DNA of 64,000 bases from an uncultured Clostridia bacterium (GCA_910583755.1 CAJTZO010000010.1:3536-67535); one strand, 5' to 3'; positions 16,971-25,626 are shown, counted from the first letter of the stretch. Made by a program: numbers and translations. The notes: a model not told the origin generated them from the sequence alone.

Positions 16971-18026
16971 TTAACTTTTTTTGAGACGTTCTCTGGCTAG
17001 TCTTTCTAGTTCTTCAAAATCCCATTGTCTTTGTTCGTAATTTACAAAACGATTTTGCTTAACAGTGGTATTTTTGTAGATTTTTTTCTGTTCTGTTTTT
17101 GGTTCTACTTTTTTATTTTCCTTTGAAGCTTGGAAATTTTTATCTGCAATTTCTACTTCTTCTGGTGTATGAATTTTTTTTTCATACCAATTTTTTAATA
17201 TACTATGAACATATTTGAATGTTTTTCCACTTCCACCAGTTTGTAAAATTGCTTTTTCACAAGCAATTAGTATCATTTCTATACTAAAATGGTATTCTGA
17301 AGTCCATACTCTTACATATTCTTCTTCTACAGGAGTAATCATACGTCCACTTTGCCCAAGTGCCCGCATAATTTGTTTATAGCCACTTTGATGTAGTTTG
17401 ATATATTCTGAAGCGCGTTCTGGTGTAGTAATTCCATCATTTGCCCAGCTAATTGCTACCTTTTCAATATAATTTAAGTGATAATGTTTGGTTTCTGTGC
17501 AATAGGAAAAAAGAAGTTTGATTACTTCCAAAGATAATTGTAACCACTCATTAAATCCTAATATGGTTGTCATATCCTCATATTGCAATGTTCTTCCTAA
17601 ATAATATTCTGCTAAAGAAAACAATTTTTTTGCAGTAGGACTATTTTTGCTAATAGTTAGTATTTCTTCTGGTGTATATTGAGGAGAAGTACTATCTGTT
17701 TTATGATACATGCTTTGTTGTTCTTGTTGCTTTATGGGGTTCTTTTTTGATTGAACTGTTAAAAAATGGATATTTCCATCTTCAGATAATTTTATTAAAC
17801 CCTGTTTTTTCCAATATTTCCAACTTTTTATGACATCACTTTCTAAAAGGTCAAGTGCTTCTGCAATAGACCGATTGGTTAAAGAAGTGTCACCGTTTGA
17901 AATGTGACAATAAGCATATAAATAGACCAAAACATAAGGTGGATGTGCTTTGGGCATATACTCATCTATAAAAATATTTGAAATTTGTGTTGTTTGAGAT
18001 TCTACAGATTCTATTGAAAAAGCCAT
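16971..18026 (-). CDS. DnaD-domain replication initiation protein
   Basis: 351 residues from the ATG at 18026 (GGAG site nine bases upstream; a further in-frame ATG sits at 18041). N-terminal winged-helix-like region (NRSIAEALDLLESDVIKSWKYW) and a DnaD/DnaB-type C-terminal domain; the second DnaD-like block has YVRVWTSEYHFSIEMILIACEKA and an SGKTFKYVHSILKNWYEKKI segment, a diagnostic DnaD pattern. Promotes loading of the replicative helicase together with the neighbouring DnaI-like protein. First gene of the three-gene minus-strand operon. Confidence 0.88.
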   Translation of the reverse strand: MAFSIESVESQTTQISNIFIDEYMPKAHPPYVLVYLYAYCHISNGDTSLTNRSIAEALDLLESDVIKSWKYWKKQGLIKLSEDGNIHFLTVQSKKNPIKQQEQQSMYHKTDSTSPQYTPEEILTISKNSPTAKKLFSLAEYYLGRTLQYEDMTTILGFNEWLQLSLEVIKLLFSYCTETKHYHLNYIEKVAISWANDGITTPERASEYIKLHQSGYKQIMRALGQSGRMITPVEEEYVRVWTSEYHFSIEMILIACEKAILQTGGSGKTFKYVHSILKNWYEKKIHTPEEVEIADKNFQASKENKKVEPKTEQKKIYKNTTVKQNRFVNYEQRQWDFEELERLARERLKKS

Positions 18027-18176
18027 TATTCTATGCTCCATTTCTATTCTGACAATTATTGATATGGTAGTATATCACATTTTTTTTAAAATTGAAAGAT
18101 GTTTTGAAAAGGTCAAGCACATACTACAACATTCTATCGTATATTGAAAACAGCAGGAAGTAGAAAGAGGGAAATT

Positions 18177-18425
18177 ATGAAAACATTACAGAATAGTATC
18201 AATACAATACCATATTGTATTGTGGAAATTAAAGCAGAAGAAAAACAAAAATTACGGCTTTATGATATGGGATTTTACGCAGGGAGTATTGTAACACCAC
18301 TTTATGAATGTTGGGGAGGAGGTACCAAAGTTTATGAAGTAAAACAAACTCTAATTGCGTTAAGACAGCAAGATGCACAAAATATATGGGTAAGGGAGAT
18401 GAGAGAATATGTCCCCAAAAAATAA
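18177..18425 (+). CDS. feoA: FeoA ferrous iron transport accessory protein
   Basis: 82 residues from the ATG at 18177, preceded by AGAGGGAAATT; a longer in-frame start at 18144 lacks a ribosome site. The SH3-like FeoA fold is suggested by LRLYDMGFYAGSIVTPLY and VKQTLIALRQQDAQNIWV. FeoA binds FeoB and is needed for Fe(II) uptake. The gene overlaps feoB by 17 bases, so the two are translated together. FeoB itself is interrupted by an element in this genome. Confidence 0.85.
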   Translation: MKTLQNSINTIPYCIVEIKAEEKQKLRLYDMGFYAGSIVTPLYECWGGGTKVYEVKQTLIALRQQDAQNIWVREMREYVPKK

Positions 18426-19821
18426 AGAAGTCATTATTGGCTTAGCTGGAAATCCTAACACAGGAAAAAGTACAGTATTTAACCATTTAACAGGCTTAAA
18501 ACAGCATACAGGTAATTGGTCTGGTAAAACAGTAACAAATACAAAAGGTAGTTTTTTTTTAGAGGGAATGCATTGTATTGTTTATGATTTACCAGGTATT
18601 TATTCTCTTTTTTCAGATAGTGCAGAAGAATGCTGTGCAAAGGAATTTATTTGTTCTGCAAAAACAGATATTATGCTTGTTGTGTTAGATGCTACTTCAT
18701 TAGAAAGAAATTTAACTTTAGTGTTGCACATATTAGAATTAACAGAGCGCGTAATACTTTGTATTAATCTAATGGATGAAGCAGAAAAAAAAGGAATTAT
18801 TGTAGACAGTAAAAAATTATCAGAAAAACTGGGGATTCCCGTGATTTGTACAAGTGCAAGAGCTGGAAAAGGAATAGAAGAACTTAAAAAAACAATTATA
18901 GATGCTGCAAATGGAAAAATTATTTTTTCTCCAAACAAAACGATTTTTTCTGAAAAAATGGAAAAGATATGGAACGATTTTTTAAAACAAATAAAACATA
19001 TTATACCAGAAGGAATTGTACCAAAATATTTTGCTATGGAAGTATTAGAAGGAGATAATTGGTTTTTAACAATGCTTTGCAGTAAATTAGATTTGATACA
19101 AATGCAGGAATTATTAGCTAGGCAAGAAGCAGAGGAAGTATTTTTAACAAAAAAAGGAGATACAAAAGAAAAATTAAAAGAAGAAAAAAGTATTACTTTT
19201 TTAAAAAGAAGCCAAGAGATTGCAAAAGAAGTAGTTACAGAAAAGACAGAAGAAGCAAAAAAAAGAGAGCGCTTTTTAGATAATATTTTTCTTTCTAAAA
19301 AAACTGGAATCCCTGTTATGCTGGCTTTATTGGGACTTATTTTTTGGATTACGATTGTAGGAGCAAATGTGCCTTCTAATGTATTGATGGAATTATTTTG
19401 GAATGTAGGAGAAAAGTTGGGAGTATTTTTAAAATGGTGTGCTGTTCCAGATTGGTTTTATGGAATTGTAAAAGATGGTATTTTTTTAACAGTAAGCTGG
19501 GTAGTTGCAGTGATGTTGCCACCTATGGCAATTTTTTTTCCTTTCTTTACAATATTGGAAGATTTTGGGCTTTTACCTAGAATTGCCTTCCATATGGATG
19601 GATTATTTCAAAAAGCCCATACACATGGGAAACAAGCTTTGACCATGTGTATGGGCTTTGGATGTAATTCTGCTGGTGTGACAGCCTGCCGTATTATCAA
19701 TTCGCCTAGAGAACGATTGATTGCCATATTAACCAATAATTTTGTGCCATGCAATGGCAGATTAGCACCACCATTGTTATGGCAATTTTTTGTGGCTTTT
19801 TTGAAGCATAAAATGATATAG
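18409..19821 (+). CDS. feoB: FeoB ferrous iron transporter, N-terminal part (gene interrupted)
   Basis: The ORF encodes 470 residues, of which about 451 are true FeoB. The GTPase G domain has GNPNTGKSTVFNHLTG, DLPGIYSL, NLMDEAEKKG and TSARAGKGIEE. Membrane segments start near residue 300, with the Cys-containing gate motif MGFGCNSAGVTACR. The protein runs normally to VPCNGR (codon at 19759-19761), then switches at 19762-19764 into element DNA, adding about 18 foreign residues before a stop. The remaining FeoB half is 5.1 kb downstream at 24873. As it stands the product lacks the second gate region and most C-terminal helices, so it is unlikely to transport iron unless the element excises. Confidence 0.93.
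   Translation: MSPKNKEVIIGLAGNPNTGKSTVFNHLTGLKQHTGNWSGKTVTNTKGSFFLEGMHCIVYDLPGIYSLFSDSAEECCAKEFICSAKTDIMLVVLDATSLERNLTLVLHILELTERVILCINLMDEAEKKGIIVDSKKLSEKLGIPVICTSARAGKGIEELKKTIIDAANGKIIFSPNKTIFSEKMEKIWNDFLKQIKHIIPEGIVPKYFAMEVLEGDNWFLTMLCSKLDLIQMQELLARQEAEEVFLTKKGDTKEKLKEEKSITFLKRSQEIAKEVVTEKTEEAKKRERFLDNIFLSKKTGIPVMLALLGLIFWITIVGANVPSNVLMELFWNVGEKLGVFLKWCAVPDWFYGIVKDGIFLTVSWVVAVMLPPMAIFFPFFTILEDFGLLPRIAFHMDGLFQKAHTHGKQALTMCMGFGCNSAGVTACRIINSPRERLIAILTNNFVPCNGRLAPPLLWQFFVAFLKHKMI
19762..19782 (+). repeat. attL: left end of the feoB element
   Basis: TT core (19762-19763) followed by the 19-bp end 19764-19782. The arm is the reverse complement of 24854-24872 except at two positions. Confidence 0.85.
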
Positions 19822-19908
19822 TTTGTCACAACGTTGTAAAAACTCCGCTTGTTGTTTTGGAGTGAAAGAAGAAATTTTAATTTTTTGAGCTTTGTTTTTA
19901 GAAGACAT
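19777..19908 (-). CDS. 43-aa basic protein at the left end of the feoB element
   Basis: Too short for usual ORF cut-offs but has a strong AAAAGGAG site five to six bases before ATG at 19908. The protein starts MSSKNKAQKIKISSFTPKQQ, is lysine/glutamine-rich and predicted helical, and its TAA stop (19777-19779) lies inside the element's 19-bp end. A small basic protein abutting an att site is the usual position and size of a recombination directionality factor, but this role is only an inference. It follows the HAD gene on the same strand after 22 bp. Confidence 0.55.
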   Translation of the reverse strand: MSSKNKAQKIKISSFTPKQQAEFLQRCDKLYHFMLQKSHKKLP

Positions 19909-19930
19909 AAAAACTCCTTTTTTTGTTATT

Positions 19931-20578
19931 TTATGATGCCATATTTGCAAATAGACTGTCTGCTTTTTCTGGAAGTTCTTCTATGCAGTTAATAAATGGG
20001 ACTTCTGTATCTACACTACCGAATCCATATTTTGCATATAAAAAAGGAATTCCTGCAACTTTTGTTGCGTTATAATCTCCTTGTGTATCTCCAATATAAA
20101 AAGAGTTTTGAATGGCATTTCTTTCAATAATCATTTTAATGTTTTCACCTTTGGGTTTTCCTGTTCTGCCAGAATTTTCATAGTCTTTAAAATATTTTCC
20201 TAATTTATGATAAGCAAAAAATGCTTCTATATAGCCTGCTTGGCAGTTACTTACAATATACAAATCATATTTTTGGGATAAAATTTGTAATGTTTTTTCT
20301 AGGTTGTCAAAAAGTTTTCCACCATTTTTTGCAATTTCCACTTCTTCTTCTTTTCCACATTCTTCCATAATAGAAAGCATTTTTTGTGTTTCTAAATCAG
20401 GAAGGAGAGTGCTAAAAATCTCCTCTGATGTTTTGCCCATAAAACTTTTGGCAACTTCTGCTGTTACGGTTTTACCATTTAATTCTTTGTATCTGTTAAA
20501 AACAGTGTTCCAAGCATTTGCAACAGCTTGGCAGGAATCCCAAAGAGTACCATCTACATCAAAAATAATTGCGTTCAT
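19931..20578 (-). CDS. HAD-superfamily hydrolase (phosphatase)
   Basis: 215 residues; ATG after GAGGAGG. Motif I is FDVDGTLWDS (residues 5-14), motif II LYIVSNCQ, motif III with the Lys in TGKPKGENI, motif IV YIGDTQGDYNAT. This is the Gph/PGMB-like subgroup I HAD fold with an alpha-helical cap. It removes phosphate from a small metabolite; the substrate is unknown. It is carried by the element interrupting feoB. Confidence 0.85.
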   Translation of the reverse strand: MNAIIFDVDGTLWDSCQAVANAWNTVFNRYKELNGKTVTAEVAKSFMGKTSEEIFSTLLPDLETQKMLSIMEECGKEEEVEIAKNGGKLFDNLEKTLQILSQKYDLYIVSNCQAGYIEAFFAYHKLGKYFKDYENSGRTGKPKGENIKMIIERNAIQNSFYIGDTQGDYNATKVAGIPFLYAKYGFGSVDTEVPFINCIEELPEKADSLFANMAS

Positions 20579-20639
20579 AATTATACCTCCTCATTGTTTG
20601 TAACTATTTTTTATTGATAAACAAAAAAGTTAATTTTTG

Positions 20640-20785
20640 TTTTAGCCTGTTGATAAATACAAAACTTTGGACTTTGTTCAGTCTACGCGTTACTCCGGTC
20701 GGCTAGTTTCCGCTAAACATTTTTTGCTTTTTTCTTTCAAGAAAGAAGGGAGAGTTGGAGTGTAACACGCTCAAGATTTTAAGGT
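20640..20785. repeat. Degenerate member of the dispersed intergenic repeat family
   Basis: Between the HAD and VWA genes: GCCTGTTGATAAATAC resembles the MITE left end, GGCTAGTTTCCGCTAA and TTCTTTCAAGAAAGAAGG match its internal hairpins, and AAGGTTTTTT its right part. The repeat has diverged, and its presence inside the element shows that the family also lands in mobile DNA. Confidence 0.5.
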
Positions 20786-20788
20786 TTT

Positions 20789-21994
20789 TTATCGTGAAAC
20801 AAGTAATTTTTTAAGAGCTTCCTCCAAGCCGTCTACAGAAAGGGGATACATTGGAAAAAGGTCTGCAAGAACATCATACGTATGGGACCAATAACTACTC
20901 CACTGGGGACGTTTTGCAGGATTAAGCCATATAATATGAGGGTATTTTTGCTTAAAACGTTGGAACCATTCAATACCCGGCACACTGTCTCGTACACCAT
21001 AACTATAATAACTACCAGACAGCAATTCAGAAGGTTCCATCATGGCATCTCCAACAAGAATGACTTTATATTCGCTACCAATGTTTTGTAATATCCAATT
21101 GGTATCCACAGCAAGTTTTGGACGTAAACTGGGTTCTGTATAAACTTTGGAATAAATGCTATTATGGAAATAATATACTTTTAAATCTTTAAAATGTTTT
21201 GACTTACTAACAGACTGAAACAATGCACTGCAAAGACGACTGTAGTATTCTACAGAACCACCAGAATCCATTAATAAAAGCACTTTTACGGTGTTTCGTC
21301 TTGGTTTTTGATAAACAATTTTTAATTTGCCAGCATTGTTGCAGGTTTCTTGTATAGTATTGTCAATGTCAAATTCCGTTTTTGGTGCATCAATACGTGT
21401 AGAAAATTGGCGAAGTTGACGAAATGCTATTTGAAATTGCCTTGTATCTAAAGTATTGTCATTACGGAAGTCTCTAAAGTTTCGTTCTCCAGCTACTTGA
21501 AAAGCTGTTTTATAGCGGGAAACACCACCAACACGAATCCCTTTGGGACTATATCCGCTATTGCCAAATACAGAAACACCACCTGTTCCGACCCAATAAC
21601 TACCACCATTATGTTCTTCTTTCTGTTCTTCCAAACGTTCTAAAAACATTTTCTGGATTTCTTCTGTAGAAAGATATTCATTTTCCATTGCTCTGTCCAT
21701 ATCAAAGGTATCTTTTGGCTTTTCTTTAGGATTAGCTAACCAATCCAATAGTTCTTTTGGTAATTCTTGTGTTAATTCTACATCTTTGAAATACTCTAAA
21801 AACGCACCATCAAAACGGTCAAAATCTGTTTCGCTTTTGATAAGAATTGCACGGCAAAGATAATAAAAGCCAGTAAAACTGGAATGATGGAGACCTTTTT
21901 GTAATGCTTCCATTAATGTCATCCATTCATTCAGAGAAACAGAAAGTCCTCGTTTTCTTAGAAGGTAAAAAAAGGAGCCAAACATATTTGCCAC
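20789..21994 (-). CDS. VWA-domain protein (CoxE/YehP-like), MoxR partner
   Basis: 401 residues. The C-terminal half is a von Willebrand A domain: KVLLLMDSGGS (residues 237-247) is the metal-site motif, in the D-S-G-G-S form rather than the usual DxSxS. Later KVILVGDAMM and IIWLNPAKRPQW fit the CoxE-like group. The N-terminal half (DUF58/CoxE-type leader) begins FFYLLRKRGLSVSLNEWMTLMEAL. MoxR ATPases and VWA proteins act together as chaperones that insert metals or mature protein complexes. Here the MoxR gene is 5 bp upstream on the same strand. Both are cargo of the feoB element. Confidence 0.85.
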   Translation of the reverse strand: MANMFGSFFYLLRKRGLSVSLNEWMTLMEALQKGLHHSSFTGFYYLCRAILIKSETDFDRFDGAFLEYFKDVELTQELPKELLDWLANPKEKPKDTFDMDRAMENEYLSTEEIQKMFLERLEEQKEEHNGGSYWVGTGGVSVFGNSGYSPKGIRVGGVSRYKTAFQVAGERNFRDFRNDNTLDTRQFQIAFRQLRQFSTRIDAPKTEFDIDNTIQETCNNAGKLKIVYQKPRRNTVKVLLLMDSGGSVEYYSRLCSALFQSVSKSKHFKDLKVYYFHNSIYSKVYTEPSLRPKLAVDTNWILQNIGSEYKVILVGDAMMEPSELLSGSYYSYGVRDSVPGIEWFQRFKQKYPHIIWLNPAKRPQWSSYWSHTYDVLADLFPMYPLSVDGLEEALKKLLVSR

Positions 21995-21999
21995 ACTCC

Positions 22000-22818
22000 T
22001 TATCCTTTATATTTTTCCAGTGTGTCTAAATCTTCATTTTTTTTGAGCAAAACGCCAGCAAAAGGAATTTCACTTCTTATTTTTTGTTCCGATATACCAC
22101 CTAGTTGAAGCGCTTGTATCCAGTCTAATACTTCTGAAGTGCTTGGCTTTTTTTGAATAGCAGAAAGCCCTCTAATCCAGTAAAAAGCTTCCATAACTTG
22201 TTTTAACATATGAGTATCTAAATTTGGAAAATGAACATTTACAATTTCTTCCATTAAATCTTGTGATGGAAAAGCAATATAATGGAAAATGCATCTCCTT
22301 AAAAAAGCATCTGGCAATTCTTTTTCTGCATTAGAAGTAATAATAACAATAGGGCGATGTTTTGCGCAAATGGTTTCTTTTGTTTCTGGAATATAAAATT
22401 CCATTTTGTCTAGTTCCCAAAGCAAGTCATTAGGAAATTCTAAGTCAGCTTTATCAATTTCGTCAATCAATAAAATAACCTGTTCTTCAGAAGAAAAAGC
22501 TTCTCCCAATTTGCCCAATTTTACATATTTTGCAATATCATCAACACCTTGATTTCCAAATTGACTGTCATATAATCTTTGCACGACATCATACACATAA
22601 AGACCATCTTGTGCTTTTGTAGTAGATTTGATATTCCATATAATTAATTTTTTACCCAATGCTTGAGAAATTGCTTCTGCTAACATTGTTTTACCTGTAC
22701 CTGGTTCTCCCTTAATTAATAATGGTTTTTGTAATGCCATAGCAATATTTACAGCTCCCATAAGTTCTTGAGAAGCTACATAGTTTTGACTGCCATGAAA
22801 TGTATTTTCAGAATACAT
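22000..22818 (-). CDS. MoxR-type AAA+ ATPase
   Basis: 272 residues from ATG at 22818 (AAAGGAG site eight bases upstream; the longer frame to 22857 runs over the promoter). Walker A GEPGTGKTMLAEAISQAL, Walker B ILLIDEIDKAD, sensor ITSNAEKELPDAFLRRCIFHYIAFP and Arg finger are all present. MoxR ATPases work with VWA proteins, and the partner gene follows after 5 bp. A promoter for the pair reads leftward from 22885. Confidence 0.9.
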   Translation of the reverse strand: MYSENTFHGSQNYVASQELMGAVNIAMALQKPLLIKGEPGTGKTMLAEAISQALGKKLIIWNIKSTTKAQDGLYVYDVVQRLYDSQFGNQGVDDIAKYVKLGKLGEAFSSEEQVILLIDEIDKADLEFPNDLLWELDKMEFYIPETKETICAKHRPIVIITSNAEKELPDAFLRRCIFHYIAFPSQDLMEEIVNVHFPNLDTHMLKQVMEAFYWIRGLSAIQKKPSTSEVLDWIQALQLGGISEQKIRSEIPFAGVLLKKNEDLDTLEKYKG

Positions 22819-22855
22819 AAGTGTTCTCCTTTCAAAAATAGATATAATTGTTACC

Positions 22856-22885
22856 ATTGTATTAGCAAGTCCTTTCTTTTGTCAA
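22856..22885 (-). promoter_or_regulatory. Promoter of the moxR-VWA operon
   Basis: On the minus strand TTGACA (22885-22880) and TACAAT (22861-22856) are 18 nt apart, close to consensus. Transcription would run into the MoxR gene. Confidence 0.65.
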
Positions 22886-22952
22886 CTAAAATTTATTCAG
22901 ATTTTTATATTTTAGACATATATTGAAAAAAACAAGAAAAAAGAGGAATAAT

Positions 22953-24248
22953 ATGGAATTTGCTATTTACAGTCGGAAATCAAAGCAAACAGGAAAGGGG
23001 GAATCTATACAAAATCAAATAGACCATTGTAGAAAATATATTGTAAATCGTTTTGGAGAAAATCATGGGGTACATATTTTTGCAGAAGAAGGGTATTCTG
23101 CAAAAAATAGATGCCGTCCACAGTTTCAATCTATGCTTGCAACAGCAGAGCAAAAGAAATTAGATTATATTGTCTGTTATCGTTTGGATAGAATCAGCAG
23201 AAATGTGGGAGATTTTGCTTTATTGATAGAGCAACTTGCAAAATGGAATATTGCTTTTATTTGTGTGCAAGAGCAATTTGATACCTCAACACCAACTGGA
23301 AGAGCCATGATGTATATGGCTTCTGTCTTTGCACAACTGGAAAGGGAAACCATAGGGGAACGTGTCAAAGATAATATGTTTTATTTGGCAAAAAAAGGAT
23401 ACTGGTTAGGTGGAACTTTTCCTTTAGGCTTTGTATCTGTAAGGGTATCAGAAAATGGACATTCTTATTGTCATTTAGTACAGCAGAGGCAAGAAATGAA
23501 AATTGTTCAAAAAATATATGTTCTATTTTTAGAATATTATAGTCTTTCTGCTATCAAAAGAAAATTAGAAGAAGAAAAAATTTACTCTCGGCAAGGAAAT
23601 TGTTTTTCATTAATGGCATTAAAAGAGATATTAACAAATCCTGTTTATTGTAAAGCAGACCAAAAAGCTAGGGAGTATTTTTGTAAAAAAGGTGCAGAAG
23701 TTACTTTTTCTGAAAAAGAATGCTCTGATAAATATGGTTTGATGGTATATAACAAAAGAAACTATAGTAAAAAATCAGCACCAAGACAAGGTGTAGAACA
23801 TTGGATTGTAGCATTAGGAAAACAAGAAGGAATTTTATCAGGAGAATTATGGGTCAGTATACAAAATTACTTTGAAAGACACAAAAAAAAACAAAAGACA
23901 GAAAATGATTATGCTCTTTTGTCTGGAATATTGTATTGTGGAAACTGTGGCGAGAAAATGCAGCCCAAAAAAAGAAATAGTTATATGTTTGATTATATTT
24001 GCAAAAATAAATTAAAAGGGAAAAGTTGTACTATGCAGAATTTAGCAGGAAAAGAAACAGATTTTCAGACAGAGAAATACTTATTAGAGTATATAGAGAA
24101 TCTGGTAAAACTACAGAAAGAAAGGATGAATATTCAATTTTTTGTGAAATTATGGAATCTTATGGAAATCAAACAAAAACAGGAAGCGATTCGTTTTTTA
24201 ATCAAAAAGGGAGTCTGGAATGGAATAGAACTACAATATTTTTTATGA
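22953..24248 (+). CDS. Large serine recombinase (integrase/excisionase of the feoB element)
   Basis: 431 residues from ATG at 22953, with AAAGAGGAATAAT upstream. The resolvase domain starts EFAIYSRKSKQTGKGESIQNQ with catalytic Ser10, then LDRISRN and RAMMYMASVFAQLERETIGERV. A recombinase domain follows (residues ~180-330), then a zinc ribbon with CGNCGEKM and a downstream C..C pair near CKNKLKGKSC. Short for the family because it lacks a long coiled-coil tail. It should catalyse integration and, with a helper protein, excision at the TT core within feoB. Confidence 0.92.
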   Translation: MEFAIYSRKSKQTGKGESIQNQIDHCRKYIVNRFGENHGVHIFAEEGYSAKNRCRPQFQSMLATAEQKKLDYIVCYRLDRISRNVGDFALLIEQLAKWNIAFICVQEQFDTSTPTGRAMMYMASVFAQLERETIGERVKDNMFYLAKKGYWLGGTFPLGFVSVRVSENGHSYCHLVQQRQEMKIVQKIYVLFLEYYSLSAIKRKLEEEKIYSRQGNCFSLMALKEILTNPVYCKADQKAREYFCKKGAEVTFSEKECSDKYGLMVYNKRNYSKKSAPRQGVEHWIVALGKQEGILSGELWVSIQNYFERHKKKQKTENDYALLSGILYCGNCGEKMQPKKRNSYMFDYICKNKLKGKSCTMQNLAGKETDFQTEKYLLEYIENLVKLQKERMNIQFFVKLWNLMEIKQKQEAIRFLIKKGVWNGIELQYFL

Positions 24249-24311
24249 TGATAAAAGTACCATAATGACACTTGATATGTTATAATAAAAAAAAGAGAGG
24301 AGGAATAGAAA

Positions 24312-24848
24312 ATGAATAAATGTTTCCTATTTTTTTTAAGTATGATTATGGTATTTATGGTAGGATGTCAAAAAGATACAGCAGAAGTAGAGTATAGCAA
24401 TACAAATGAAAGTTATAGTATTACCTTACCAGCAACATGGATACAAGATACAGGTGTAAGTAATGGAGATATGCTTGTATTATATTCTAATGAAGAAAGA
24501 GACATTATTATTTCCATACAGCGATATGATAGAGAGGTAGCACAGGACACCATGGGATTGGATTCCTTGGAACGTTTTCAGCAATTTTATCAAACAAATT
24601 CTATTGTAGCCGGATTGTATACTTTAGGAGAAACCGAAAAAGTAGAGTATAGTATGGAAAATATGAAAAATGTAGTGGCAGAGGAATTGGTTTCCGATTC
24701 TACAGATAATACTACTGCAAAAGCATTTTGTGTGATAGCAGAGACAGATAAGGCTTATTATACTTGTGCAATTACAGGAGAGCAAAAGGATTATAATAGA
24801 AACATAGACCATTTAAAAACAGTGTTGTCTGCTTTAGTAGAAAAATAA
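24312..24848 (+). CDS. Lipoprotein carried by the feoB element
   Basis: 178 residues; ATG after GAGGAGGAATAG. Signal peptide with lipobox MVFMVGC (Cys19), so the mature protein should be lipid-anchored on the outer face of the membrane. The rest (SYSITLPATWIQDTG... and a C-terminal LKTVLSAL segment) resembles PsbP/YxeF-like small secreted proteins, and the fold looks similar to the chromosomal lipoprotein at 48591-49199. Function unknown. Its stop lies 5 bp before the right element end. Confidence 0.8.
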   Translation: MNKCFLFFLSMIMVFMVGCQKDTAEVEYSNTNESYSITLPATWIQDTGVSNGDMLVLYSNEERDIIISIQRYDREVAQDTMGLDSLERFQQFYQTNSIVAGLYTLGETEKVEYSMENMKNVVAEELVSDSTDNTTAKAFCVIAETDKAYYTCAITGEQKDYNRNIDHLKTVLSALVEK

Positions 24849-24853
24849 AGTTT

Positions 24854-24874
24854 CCATAAGAATGGTTGTGCTTT
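24854..24874 (+). repeat. attR: right end of the feoB element
   Basis: 19-bp end CCATAAGAATGGTTGTGCT (24854-24872) plus TT core (24873-24874). Joining this end to the left end through one TT makes a near-palindromic 40-bp attP. Confidence 0.85.
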
Positions 24875-25592
24875 CCCAACAATTATTATGCTTGCCAGTA
24901 TCTTTTTTGCAGGTGGAAATCCTTTTCTAGCAGGAATTTTTGTTATATTGGTGTTGTTATTATCAGTTGCTATTACTTTATTTGTATCTAGTATACTAGG
25001 AACAACTGTATTAAAAGGTGTAGATTCTTCTTTTACCTTAGAGTTGCCTCCTTATCGAAAACCACAATTTGCAAAAGTAATTATCAGAAGTATTATGGAT
25101 AGAACAATTTTTGTGTTAGGGAGAGCGATTTGTGTTTCTGTACCAGCAGGTGCGTTAATATGGTTATTGCAAAATATTATGGTAGGAGATATGACATTAT
25201 TAGGACTGTTTTCCTATTGGTTAGAACCTTTGGGAAGTGTAATGGGGTTAAGTGGTGCAATATTAGCAGCATTTATCTTAGGAATCCCTGCAAATGAAAT
25301 TGTTATACCCATCTTATTAATGTGCTATAGTCAAAGTGGTATGTTGGTAGAAACTTCTGGAATCGTGGAACTGGGGGAAATATTAAGAAGTAATGGTTGG
25401 ACAATGGTAACAGCAATTTGTGCCATTTTGTTTTCGTTAAATCATTTTCCTTGTGCCACAACCCTTTGGACAGTTGCCAAAGAAACAAAAAGCCTAAAAT
25501 GGACAGCAGTTTCTTTTTTGCTTCCAACAATGATAGGAGTTATTCTTTGTGTTTTTGTTAATTTTTTGGGAAAAGTGTTATTAGGAATGTAG
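24873..25592 (+). CDS. feoB: FeoB C-terminal part (gene interrupted)
   Basis: Reads in frame from TTC at 24873 as FPTIIMLASIFFAGG, which is the direct continuation of PCNGR in FeoB, then TM segments, the second Gate domain and NHFPCATT (second conserved Cys motif) to a normal end. About 240 residues. As an ORF it could start at ATG 24888, but without a ribosome site, so it is probably not translated alone. Joined to 18409-19761 it gives a FeoB of about 690 residues, the usual length. Confidence 0.92.
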   Translation, partial: FPTIIMLASIFFAGGNPFLAGIFVILVLLLSVAITLFVSSILGTTVLKGVDSSFTLELPPYRKPQFAKVIIRSIMDRTIFVLGRAICVSVPAGALIWLLQNIMVGDMTLLGLFSYWLEPLGSVMGLSGAILAAFILGIPANEIVIPILLMCYSQSGMLVETSGIVELGEILRSNGWTMVTAICAILFSLNHFPCATTLWTVAKETKSLKWTAVSFLLPTMIGVILCVFVNFLGKVLLGM

Positions 25593-25626
25593 TTTCTACT
25601 AAAAACAAAAGAGTTTTTGAATAAGT

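Larger units (their letters stand above)
19762..24874. mobile_element. 5.1-kb serine-recombinase element inserted in feoB
   Basis: Left junction: feoB reads PCNGR then TT at 19762-19763 followed by the element end AGCACCACCATTGTTATGG. Right junction: CCATAAGAATGGTTGTGCT then TT at 24873-24874 and FeoB resumes as FPTIIMLASIFF. The two 19-bp ends are inverted copies (17 of 19 match). Removing one TT plus everything between gives NGRFPT, the conserved FeoB sequence, in frame. This is what a large serine integrase produces: a 2-bp core, near-palindromic attP arms now split between attL and attR. Cargo: a 43-aa ORF, HAD phosphatase, VWA and MoxR proteins (all minus), the recombinase and a lipoprotein (plus). 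No conjugation, phage or replication genes. Confidence 0.9.

Noticed and set aside
19762..24874. AATGG shared at both feoB junctions (19753-19757 and 24861-24865) as the crossover core
   Set aside because: That join would give NGCAFPT. The TT join gives NGRFPT, the conserved FeoB sequence, and puts the inverted 19-bp ends directly next to the core, so TT is preferred.
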